Shown piece by piece: positions 1 to 7,155 of a stretch of DNA of 18,380 nt. The notes beneath the pieces were generated by a model. The model saw only the letters and a list, made by a program, of their open reading frames with translations, was not told where the DNA came from and did not search any database. How positions within the stretch are numbered: the stretch's first letter is position 1; each line of letters begins with the position of its first letter. The position numbers and the translations under genes are program-made. This DNA comes from Euperipatoides rowelli (lineage: Eukaryota; Onychophora; Udeonychophora; Euonychophora; Peripatopsidae), in assembly GCA_003024985.2 (NCBI GenBank), contig PXIH01S0007658.1; one strand, written 5' to 3'.

Positions 1-173
1 AAAAAAGGCTGAATTCAATGCTTGGAATTTAAAAAGGCTGGCCACTGGTCACGTTAGAGAGGTGGTCTTTAATAAGAGGTCATTTGTGTGAAAAAATGAT
101 TGGTGAAAGAAATTGTGGTCTTTAAACACAGGTGGTCTCTAATAGCAGGGGTCTCTCAAGACAGGTTTTACTG
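1..173 (+). mobile_element. TA-flanked MITE, family A, right part (cut by window start)
   Basis: This is the right half of a non-autonomous DNA transposon whose left part lies before the window. It ends in an inverted terminal repeat reading GGTCTCTCAAGACAGGTTTT then ACTG at 173, followed by a TA at 174-175, the usual target site of Tc1/mariner/pogo-type elements. The complete relative at 16597-17095 matches it along its whole length at roughly 90% by eye, which fixes the orientation and the boundary. Positions 1-94 are identical to 2722-2815. Several short GGTCTYT motifs repeat before the end and may be transposase binding sites (inference). No coding capacity is seen. Confidence 0.8.
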
Positions 174-253
174 TATAAATAGAATTTAAATTTTATCCAA
201 TTATGTTTTTTGACATGAGGTATTGCCAGACAAATGACCACCTGGAATAAGTC

Positions 254-403
254 ACTATTGTAAATTAAATAGGACATTATATTAATCAAATTTAATAAAG
301 CTCTTGTTTTGTTTTAAATTGTTTAATTATTAATTAATTTTAAACAAAACTAGAGGTTTTATTAAATTTGACTAATAATTTGTTCTATTTAATTTACAGT
401 AGT
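254..403. repeat. Foldback (long inverted repeat)
   Basis: Two arms of about 66 bases (254-319 and about 337-403) are reverse complements of each other at about 85% by eye, separated by a short A/T spacer. Both arms carry GTAAATTAAATAG and CAAATTTAATAAA. This could be a foldback MITE or a hairpin-forming intronic segment. I could not identify a convincing target-site duplication, so its origin is open. Confidence 0.65.
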
Positions 404-1187
404 AGTTTATTTTGATTTGTTTTTTAATTCCCACCTCCCCATCGAAAAAAATAGTGTTGGGGTGTCGCGCTTGAGCCATTTTAACATTTAGGTTTTTAGG
501 AAGTCCCGACTCACAAAAGTTTGACAACCATATTAGGCTTGATCTACAAAATGTGAATTAGAAATTTTTTTATCAATTCTTTTGAAATTTTCAGTTTTGA
601 ATGTCTTAATAAAATATAATAAATTACCTAAATTTATGGTATGGCTTACATTGTTGGTTGCAGTTGGCAAATAAAACACCTGTATTATTGGTTATAAAAA
701 TCTAAATAATTTTTATAGTTACAGTAATACTCATATGAAGAATATAGTCCAACAGCATGTAGTGTATGTCTCTGCCATTATTTTAAGGAATTTCCAATTA
801 AATTTTTGTGATTCCTAATTTGGGTCATTTTTATTTTATCAAGAGAAAAATAAATTTTGCGATATATTTTACCAGTATCAAAGTTTATAAAATGTTAAAA
901 GTAAGTAGGATATTATACACGCATATAATAAAACTTCCCTTTATTCAAAAATAGTAAATGTTGATCAATCTTGGACATATCCTTTTTTAATAATCCATCT
1001 GGAAAAAAAAAAAGGTTTTTCAGTAGCTATGGATAATAAAATTAAAAACAATCAGATCATTCAAATTACAATTAAAGAGATACATAATTTTGGTATTATA
1101 TAATAATTATATATTTAAGACATATGTATTTTGTTGTGAAATAAAATTTGAAGATTTTTTTTTTGTCTTCTGATTTTTTTTTCTTAG
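404..1187 (+). other. Non-coding sequence upstream of the first visible exon (intron)
   Basis: A+T-rich sequence with homopolymers and no open frame of note. It ends in a T-rich tract and TTCTTAG (1181-1187), a good splice acceptor for the exon that follows, so at least its right part should be intron. I see no other exon or transposon end here. Confidence 0.5.
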
Positions 1188-1326
1188 TTCAAAGGAAGAA
1201 CATCCAAAAGCATTTCAGGACATCTGTTTGTATTCTGAGATTGTTTTGATGATGAGTCGGTATAACTTCAGGCTTGTTGCTCGTAGGTTTCTACAAGAAC
1301 TCTTTCTAGATATGAATTTTGATGAG
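1188..1326 (+). CDS. Internal exon of an unidentified protein-coding gene
   Basis: The exon is bounded by a long T-rich tract plus TTCTTAG acceptor and by a GAG|GTATGA donor. One frame is open throughout: one leading base completes a split codon, then 46 codons run to GAT GAG at 1326. The peptide begins SKEEHPKAFQDICLYSEIV and ends FLQELFLDMNFDE; it is rich in Leu, Phe, Arg and Glu in an amphipathic, helix-like pattern, with no signal peptide or membrane segment. The other two plus-strand frames are interrupted by stops. Exon end phase 0 matches the start of the exon at 5966, and joining them reads smoothly as NFDE|LYEEPRN. Local base composition is less A+T-rich than the flanks. I do not recognise the family; the upstream exons are outside the window. 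Confidence 0.72.
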
Positions 1327-1869
1327 GTATGATATACACTATAGACTCAAAAGTGGAAATAGCTAAGAATATCCTTTAATAGCTATTCATTAATATGCAA
1401 ACTTCTTTTTGTTCAAAAGTATTAGACATTATTTTCTTTCTTAACTTTTTGAGTATTTATATAATTTTAAAAAATGCAATGGGAAATATTTTTTGCTAAC
1501 ACGGATCAGTGGATCGACTTTTTCTAAGTAAAGAAAATATCCATATTAGAGAAAAAAATTGATCTCAGTATTATAAGTTGATCAACTTGATATTTTGTTG
1601 TTTGTTCAAATCAGCAGACTTACAATATAAAAGTAAGCAAAAGTGCAAAGTTTAAAAGAATATGTTGCATATTTTATTTTCATCAGTTGTAAAAAAAAAC
1701 TTTTTTATAACTAGCTTCTAGTTTTCAAACAAGTTGTCCTGGTTATTATTATATAATTCTGATTAAAATTGTTATGAATAATTTATATAAAGATAAAAAA
1801 ACAACAACAACAGGGCAGATGAATTCAAATCTTAACCACAACATTTAATTTAAAAAAGCATGAATTTAA

Positions 1870-1909
1870 TTTTTTTTTTTTTTTTTTTTTTTTTTTTGGG
1901 GGGGGGGGG
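1870..1909. repeat. T28 followed by G12 homopolymer tract
   Basis: A run of 28 T (1870-1897) is directly followed by 12 G (1898-1909). Run lengths in such tracts are often sequencing-limited, so the exact counts are uncertain. No function is implied. Confidence 0.9.
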
Positions 1910-2223
1910 ATAAAATTTGTAGTCTTCAAGCAAATAAACTGTTTTTAATTGTTTTGTGGGGCATAATTGAGAAAGAAAAAAAAAATCAAATTTAAATATA
2001 TAATAAAATGGTATGACTTGGGCAATGATTTATTTCTAGAAAAATGTCATTAATTTATAGGACAAAAAAAATATATACTCTGAGTTGGATGCTAGGAAAA
2101 GAGCAATGAGGATATACAGTAGGTACTTGCAGTCTTTTATTCCTGAATCACTTAATTCACTTAAAATGGGAGGGGAAGAATTATTGCAAGCTAATATTTT
2201 TTTTTAACAAATCTCTCTTATAT

Positions 2224-2297
2224 TATAACTAAATAAAGAAAGCTGAATAAGAGAGCATAAATGAGCTTTCTATTATTCAGCAAATTTATTAGTTATA
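2224..2297. repeat. 74-base imperfect hairpin with TATAACTAA ends
   Basis: TATAACTAAATAAA at the left pairs with TTTATTAGTTATA at the right, and inner segments AAGCTGAATAA.AGAGC and GCTTTCTATTATTCAGC also pair, leaving a loop of about 8 bases (ATAAATGA). It could be a tiny foldback MITE or a hairpin transcribed within the intron; the short length and bulges do not decide between them. Confidence 0.6.
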
Positions 2298-2405
2298 CAG
2301 TATATTGCCTTTTACAGTATATACTGTAATTGCTTGAGCAAAAATAAAAAGATGTGATCTTGAAAATATGCCAACCGTGATTTATTTCTTTATGGAAAAA
2401 GAGAA

Positions 2406-2423
2406 GGGGGGGGGGGGGGGGGG
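2406..2423. repeat. G18 homopolymer
   Basis: Eighteen consecutive G residues in very A+T-rich surroundings, capable of forming intermolecular or slipped G-quadruplexes. It is a length-variable site and possibly imprecise in the assembly. Confidence 0.9.
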
Positions 2424-2591
2424 TATTTTAAAATTCTAATAAACATGCTAACCTCTATGTATTGAGGGTACATTTGAATTAACTTTAAAATTCAGTTGTA
2501 TTAATAGTCAATTTCTGTGCCAAAATTTGTTAAAAATTTGTTTGGTTAGCTTAGAATCCAAAATTGGTAATGAAAATTACCTGTCCTAAGT

Positions 2592-2884
2592 AAAAAAAAA
2601 ATCAATGTCAATTTATGGCATATTTATTTTTGTTTCTATACTATATTATATATTGTGTTTTTTTATTAATTTTGTCTGTGAATAAAAAAAAGGCGCACTT
2701 ACCTACAACTCATGGTCTTACAAAAAAGGCTGAATTCAATGCTTGGAATTTAAAAAGGCTGGCCACTGGTCACGTTAGAGAGGTGGTCTTTAATAAGAGG
2801 TCATTTGTGTGAAAANAAAAAAAAAATCAATGTCAATTTATGGCATATTTATTTTTGTTTCTATACTATATTATATATTGTGTT
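2592..2884. other. Probable assembly join: 68-base duplicate flanking a transposon fragment and an N
   Basis: Positions 2592-2659 and 2817-2884 are identical 68-base direct repeats beginning with ten A. Between them lie a family A transposon fragment (2660-2815) and the only N in the window (2816), which directly precedes the second copy. Such a layout is what two contig ends give when they share unmerged flanking sequence, one of them carrying a repeat-derived tail. A genuine duplication is possible but less likely, because 68 bases is far longer than any known DNA transposon target duplication and the transposon is broken at both sides. Confidence 0.7.
2660..2815 (+). mobile_element. Family A MITE fragment, broken at both ends
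   Basis: The segment matches the middle and right-centre of the full element at 16597-17095, sharing ACTCATGGTCTTACAAAAAAGG and the GGCCACTGGTCACGTTAGAG block. It starts mid-element after the first 68-base repeat and stops at the N, lacking both terminal repeats. It is identical to 1-94 over 2722-2815, which is either very recent copying or reuse of the same reads in assembly. Open frames across it are accidental. Confidence 0.75.
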
Positions 2885-3039
2885 AGTAATAAACAAAACA
2901 AATACACAAAAAACTCCTAACACTGATTACATTCTGACATGGATATTTATATTAAGATTAATCAAAATTAGTAGTGAGCTAAACTTAATCTCATTAATCT
3001 GATTCACTAGCCAATGTGTGTGATTTTCACCCAGTTTAC

Positions 3040-3895
3040 TATATTCAGCATTGGGTGCGTTCTCCGAAGCGATGATTCACGTTCATGGATGGCCAAAGAT
3101 TTCTATCTCACACTCTTCTTTTTAATACAGAGAATTGCCTGATGTTAGCCCAGTCTTTAAGATCATCCAACCATTCTCTTGGTCTTCTTCTTTTTTTCCC
3201 CCTTTCTGTCCATCCCTCAAGTGATGTTACTAGTCTAATTCCTGCAGATCCTCTCAGGACATGCCCAACATATTTTCATTTCCTCTTCCTTACTTCATCC
3301 AAAGACTATAACCACCTCCCTATCTTTTCCACACTTCTTCATTTCCTTTAAACTGTCCATTTCAAATATTCTTCTTGCACATCAGATATCAAAAGCATTG
3401 CTCTTTTCCAAGTCTTTGGTTAAAGTCCAAGTCTCACATCATATAAGAAAACTGACCAAACATAGCATTTTAATATCTTCAATTTTAAATGTATGTTAAT
3501 ATCTCTTCTTAGAAGTTCTTTTGGTTTCCAAAATGCAGTTTTTGCCATTCCTATCCTTGTTTGGATTTGTGGTTATCAAACTGGCCAAATATCTAAATTC
3601 CTTCACCTATTCTATTTTTCCTTCAAACCAATCAGTGAAATTATTATTTATCCTAAATGCTTCTGTTTGTCCTTTGTACATGTTTATAATTAAGTCCTTT
3701 AAATCAATTCCTATCATCTTCAATATACTTAACAGTTTCTTATGATCAACCCTGACAAAAGCTTTCTCAAAATCCAAAATTCCTATGTACATTGTCTGAT
3801 TATTCTGTAAACTCTTTTGTGCATGATTGCATCTCTAGTTTCTTTGTTGGTTCTGAACCATATTGGTCATCTGATGGATTTTCCTATAGTTACTA
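3040..3895 (-). pseudogene. LINE remnant: endonuclease-reverse transcriptase, core deleted
   Basis: Reading the minus strand from about 3895, a degraded frame gives DDQYGS, then a clean stretch (3792-3607) containing ILDFEKAF.RVDHKKLL and TDWFEGK, which is the fingers/palm entry of non-LTR retrotransposon reverse transcriptases (the F.DFEKAFD motif). The next recognisable text, after about 3600, is already the C-terminal part: EFRYLASLIT, KELLRRDINIHLKLKILKCY in shifted frames, then ETWTL, GRPREW-like KKRRRPREWLDDLK and a final DRNLW. The GVRQG and YADD catalytic segments expected between TDWF and the EFRYL region are missing, so an internal deletion of perhaps 150-200 residues joins them near 3605. 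Frameshifts and stops confirm a dead copy. The clade was not assigned. It lies antisense inside the host intron. Confidence 0.8.
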
Positions 3896-4720
3896 TTATA
3901 TGCAGTTGTTTTTTTTTGGGCCATACACTGATTAATAATTAATTACATATTGCAATAAACTTGTAATTTATTTCTGAAATAAGCCTCATGTATTGAAAAA
4001 CAAAATTCTAGGATCAACACTTTAGTTAAGAAAATGTTTCAAATGATAGTGAAATAGCATTATTTACAATTGTTTGTGGACTACCATAGGTTAAAAAATG
4101 TCACTTAGAATAAGTTCTAAACACTCGGTGGCTCTTTATTTTTCCCTTATTTTCAGCATTATATTTTATTGTGTATTTAAGTTATTTTCCTTAATATTAT
4201 TAGTAAGCTACAATTTTAATAAAATTTATCTGGTATTTTTTTTTTTATATGCCCTCCAGACAAAGAAAGATAAGCGTAAATAATTTGACTGTCCGATAAT
4301 AATTAAACTGTTTTGGATAGGCGGATATGCCTTAAATTTGAAGACTGTATATTATTACAGAATGCAGGATACTAATATGCTTAGCACTATTGACTACAAA
4401 ATTCCATTAAAGTCCACAACAATTGGCCCACTTTTTCAAAATTCTCTCATTATTTAAATTTATAGGTCTCTGACAGAGAGAGAAAGAGACCTGTAAGCTC
4501 TTACATTTATTTAAATAGTATGTGTGTCTTTAATAGGTGACCAATCAACCAGCTGATCATGTGTTTTTTTTTTTTACACATGCTTTTTCAGCACTGCTAT
4601 AGAGTATGCAATATTTCGTACTGTTCCATATTTTTTTGGCCTAAGATAATTTTTTTTTCCGCTGTACATTGATAAAGTACACAAATTAACGCAAAGTCTA
4701 ATTCAGTCATCTAATCCAGC
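3896..4720. other. Intronic A+T-rich sequence, no gene
   Basis: Homopolymer-rich DNA. The only local structure is GGTCTCT...AGAGACC with a GAGAGAGA purine run between (about 4466-4492), flanked by TTTAAAT-containing arms. The open frame at 4098-4283 is low-complexity and has no coding features. Confidence 0.5.
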
Positions 4721-4989
4721 TTAACCCATTCAACGTTTTATTTAAATGCAGAAAGTGAGTCAAAATATTGTATTTATTTTCCCTAGTCAAAATTTTAATC
4801 AATTTTTTTTTTACTTCCTTGTTTCTTAATTCATAATTTCTCAATAAACGTAAAATGTAATAAAAAATATTGATTGTTTATTTTTTTTTAAAAAAAATTT
4901 TTAATAAGTAAAAAAAAATATTAATTAGGTTAGCCTACTATACTATAAAATATTGGAAATAACACAAGATTTTTTTTTTTCAAGAATTT

Positions 4990-5397
4990 TAAAATTGCTT
5001 TTGTGTACGATAGATTTAAAACAAAGGACAACACATAAACTGACATCAAATTCAGCACACACAAATGGGCATTCATTTCTTTTTTAACACAGACTTTACA
5101 TAATCTTTTCTGTTGGAGGTATTAGGAAAGGAAAGTGCCGTTTATAAAGATCTTCCATATTTAAAAGTTGTTGGTTCTGTTTTATACAAATCTAGAATGT
5201 TTTGAATCAGTAAATGTTTGAACTTTTTTTATACCATTTCTTATCCTGTTTTCTTTTTACTGAATAAAAGCTGAGTATTTGATTACATCTGTCAACTCTA
5301 CCCATATTTTGATTATAACTTAGTTCATCTTCACTGCTTTCTTTTTGCAATTCTTCTATTTCTTCTGCCGTCAATATTTTCTTTTGCAATCCACCAT
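4990..5397 (-). pseudogene. piggyBac transposase remnant, N- and C-terminal parts fused, DDE core lost
   Basis: On the minus strand, codons from about 5389 give ILTAEEIEELQKESSEDE, an acidic segment like the N-termini of piggyBac transposases. It runs without a break into YNQNMGRVDRCNQILSFYS and KKWYKK, the conserved block (Y-N-x-x-M-G-G-V-D) that lies after the catalytic aspartates in this DDE_Tnp_1_7 family. A stop follows; then, in shifted frame, come LYKRHFPFLIPPTEK and a cysteine-containing tail with SLCVVLCFK, matching the C-terminal Cys-rich zinc-binding tail. The catalytic centre, several hundred residues in full-length proteins, is absent. An ATG at 5397-5395 reads MVDCKRKY and then needs a one-base shift to enter the open frame. 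It cannot be active; the order N-term then C-term fits an internal deletion derivative. Confidence 0.78.
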
Positions 5398-5611
5398 TTT
5401 AAAAAAAAACCAATGACCTTTGTGTTTGCTAGCCAATCGAATTAAAGTAAGTCCAGATTTGACCTTTAATATTGTTGTCACATCATTGCTGCTTAACCCA
5501 ATTTGTGTATTTATGCAATCAATCTTGAAGTTTTATTATTTAAAGTGACATAATAAAAAGGTGAATACAAAATGTAATATTACGTGGTAAACAATAGTAG
5601 AAGTTTTATGA

Positions 5612-5631
5612 GCCACGTATATATACGTGGC
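5612..5631. repeat. 20-base perfect palindrome, piggyBac subterminal
   Basis: GCCACGTATATATACGTGGC is a perfect palindrome. A diverged half-site, TTACGTGGTAAAC, lies at about 5580-5592 and TACGTGGCAAAC spans the palindrome's right edge. It lies just inside the presumed right end of the piggyBac derivative and may be a subterminal transposase binding site (inference). Confidence 0.85.
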
Positions 5632-5965
5632 AAACGTTGTTTAGTCTCACTATTGGAATTTAATTTTTTTTATTTCTAATGGGAATTTCTGTACTTGGAA
5701 AAAAAAAGTAACCTAATAAATATGAAAGCTTCTATTATGTCGTAAGACAATTATAATCTTGATCAAGGAAAGTTACCCTACATTTAATCCCATGCTAAAA
5801 GAGTTAAAGTACAAAAAAATTAATAGCTTATGTAGTTTGTACTCAATATTGATCTTAATGGTTAAGAGATTACTGTACCCAATCTGTTATATTTTTGATG
5901 TGTTTCGTACGACCATAATGGCGCTTTATTCTTGAATCATTCTAAATGTATTTGTTAATTTTCAG

Positions 5966-6052
5966 TTATACGAAGAACCAAGAAATTTGCTCAACATTTC
6001 TGAAGCTATCGCATCGCTCTCTTGTCCAACAGAAGATGAATCAATTGCTTGA
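5966..6052 (+). CDS. Terminal coding exon with stop codon, same gene as exon 1188-1326
   Basis: The acceptor is TTAATTTTCAG ending at 5965. The frame from 5966 is phase 0 and gives LYEEPRNLLNISEAIASLSC, then PTEDESIA and TGA at 6050-6052, 28 residues. The phase fits the preceding exon exactly. The tail is acidic and serine-rich, as is common at protein C-termini. A longer open frame over 5946-6134 covers this segment in another frame and includes intronic bases; I rejected it because it ignores the splice site and has no continuity with the first exon. The protein family is not recognised. Confidence 0.7.
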   Translation, partial: LYEEPRNLLNISEAIASLSCPTEDESIA

Positions 6053-6200
6053 AGCGAAACGTCCAATAGGTAGCATAGTTAGTCTATGTGGAGTTCAGCC
6101 AAACCAATCCAAACTGTCTTGTGCCAAAATATAGAGGACCATACCCTGTGGGTATTCAAATGGATTCCTAAAATAAATATTTTGTTCATTCTATTTTTAT
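6053..6200 (+). other. 3' untranslated region of the exon gene
   Basis: Sequence after the TGA is moderately balanced in composition, then becomes A+T-rich after an AATAAA at 6172-6177. A T-rich downstream element follows (TTTTGTTCATTCTATTTTTATT). Cleavage near 6190-6200 is the simplest reading. AATAAA is frequent by chance in this DNA, so a longer 3' UTR using later signals is possible. Confidence 0.5.
6172..6177 (+). promoter_or_regulatory. Candidate poly(A) signal AATAAA
   Basis: Canonical hexamer 120 bases after the stop codon, followed by a T-rich stretch, as expected for metazoan cleavage and polyadenylation. Confidence 0.5.
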
Positions 6201-6759
6201 TACATAATTATTGTAATCAAAAGTGTAGTATTGTTACTATTTGCCTGCATGCCAGTAATTTTCTCTGGTTGCAATGTCTGGTCCTCCTTGGCTGATTTGA
6301 ATACAATTGAGGGGAGGGGGAGTATCAAAAGTGCAATTTTTGTCTTATGAACTGGACATATCTTCTAAAATCATAAAAGTGTCACTTGACATTACCAAAC
6401 CTTGTAGTGAAAGGTTTCAATATAGATTCTTAGACTTTTAATAAAATTGGAAGATAAGGGTATATTTTATATTTTAGGCACACATTGCAATTCATATTTT
6501 TATTAATGTATGACATATTTACGGCAGCATAGGAAATAACCCAGATGATGTCTTTGCTGTTGTAAGTAATGTCACACAATTCAAAGAACCAGAGTTGTGA
6601 TTTTTCTTCCAAAAGAATAATCTAGCAATGCAATTCTTTTATTTTTGTTCTGTCCTGTTCCGATTCAGTTTAAAGATATTTTTTATTGTTCCTATCCAAT
6701 TTCTTCATTTGTATAGTTGTATAAATTGTTCTTGAAATATGTATTGTTACTTATTTTAA

Positions 6760-6791
<32 letters not shown>

Positions 6792-6920
6792 TACTTATGT
6801 AAAATATTGTATTAATTAATTACTTTAATATATTTCTGTGAAAATCTGAAAGCAATACTCAAAGTACAGGCTTAGCAATAAGATGGAGAAATTTTCAAGA
6901 CCCATCTTTGATTTTTCATT
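6201..6920. other. Intergenic or distal 3' UTR, nothing recognised
   Basis: A+T-rich with one purine-rich patch (GAGGGGAGGGGGAG at about 6309-6322). Short open frames on both strands have low-complexity composition and no splice context. It may belong to a longer 3' UTR of the upstream gene; the sequence does not decide this. Confidence 0.45.
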
Positions 6921-7155
6921 ATATACAGTGTGTATTGTATGTGTACAGTATATACACATGCAGTATACTGTTTATTGCATATTACAGTATATATAGAGTT
7001 TAAACTGAATTGTGTACTGTATATATATTGTACATATACTGTATATACTATATATACTTTATACAGTATGTATCATACAATGTATAAACATATACAGTGT
7101 ATACTGTGTATTTATAATATTGTATACATTATACACAGTACCGATATATATTAAT
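6921..7155. repeat. Degenerate TATACAGTATA / TACTGTATA tract
   Basis: About 235 bases are built from variants of TATACAGTATA and its complement TATACTGTATA, with interspersed TGTGTA and TATATA. Both orientations occur, so the tract can fold into many alternative hairpins. Open frames of 74 and 80 codons here are the by-product of the repeat (Tyr/Ile/Cys/Thr only) and are not genes. Confidence 0.75.

Larger units (their letters stand above)
4721..5645 (-). mobile_element. Internally deleted piggyBac-like element
   Basis: The left end is TTAA (4721-4724) followed by CCCATTCAACGTTT, in keeping with piggyBac elements, which insert at TTAA and begin with CC/CCC. The inverted core AAACGTTG recurs at 5632-5639, next to a perfect palindrome at 5612-5631, so the other end is probably near 5645, where the terminal bases and TTAA have decayed. 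An alternative right boundary is the TTAA at 5804-5807, whose inward sequence CTCTTTTAGCAT matches the left end less well. The transposase remnant inside runs on the minus strand, and its identity supports the family call independently of the ends. Confidence 0.6.
1327..5965 (+). other. Intron of about 4.6 kb between the two exons
   Basis: It runs from GTATGA after the exon at 1326 to TTTTCAG before 5966, phase 0 at both ends. It contains an assembly join, family A transposon sequence, a reverse-strand LINE remnant and a piggyBac derivative, all listed separately. Between them are A+T-rich tracts without exon-like sequence. I found no third exon between these splice sites, but a very short one could be missed by eye. 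Confidence 0.65.

Noticed and set aside
2615-2812. 65-codon open frame over the family A fragment
   Set aside because: It runs from unique flank into non-coding transposon sequence at an artificial junction.
2805-3002. 65-codon open frame
   Set aside because: It crosses the N at 2816 and the duplicated assembly segment, and its composition is low-complexity.
3085-3745. Plus-strand open frames of 66-88 codons
   Set aside because: They are antisense to the LINE remnant, whose minus-strand translation has recognisable reverse-transcriptase motifs.
4449-4520. Hairpin GGTCTCT...AGAGACC with A/T arms
   Set aside because: The arms match only with a large insertion and the seven-base core is too short to support an element.
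5946-6295. Plus-strand frames of 62 and 69 codons
   Set aside because: The first overlaps the terminal exon in another frame and ignores its splice acceptor; the second has no homology or splice support.
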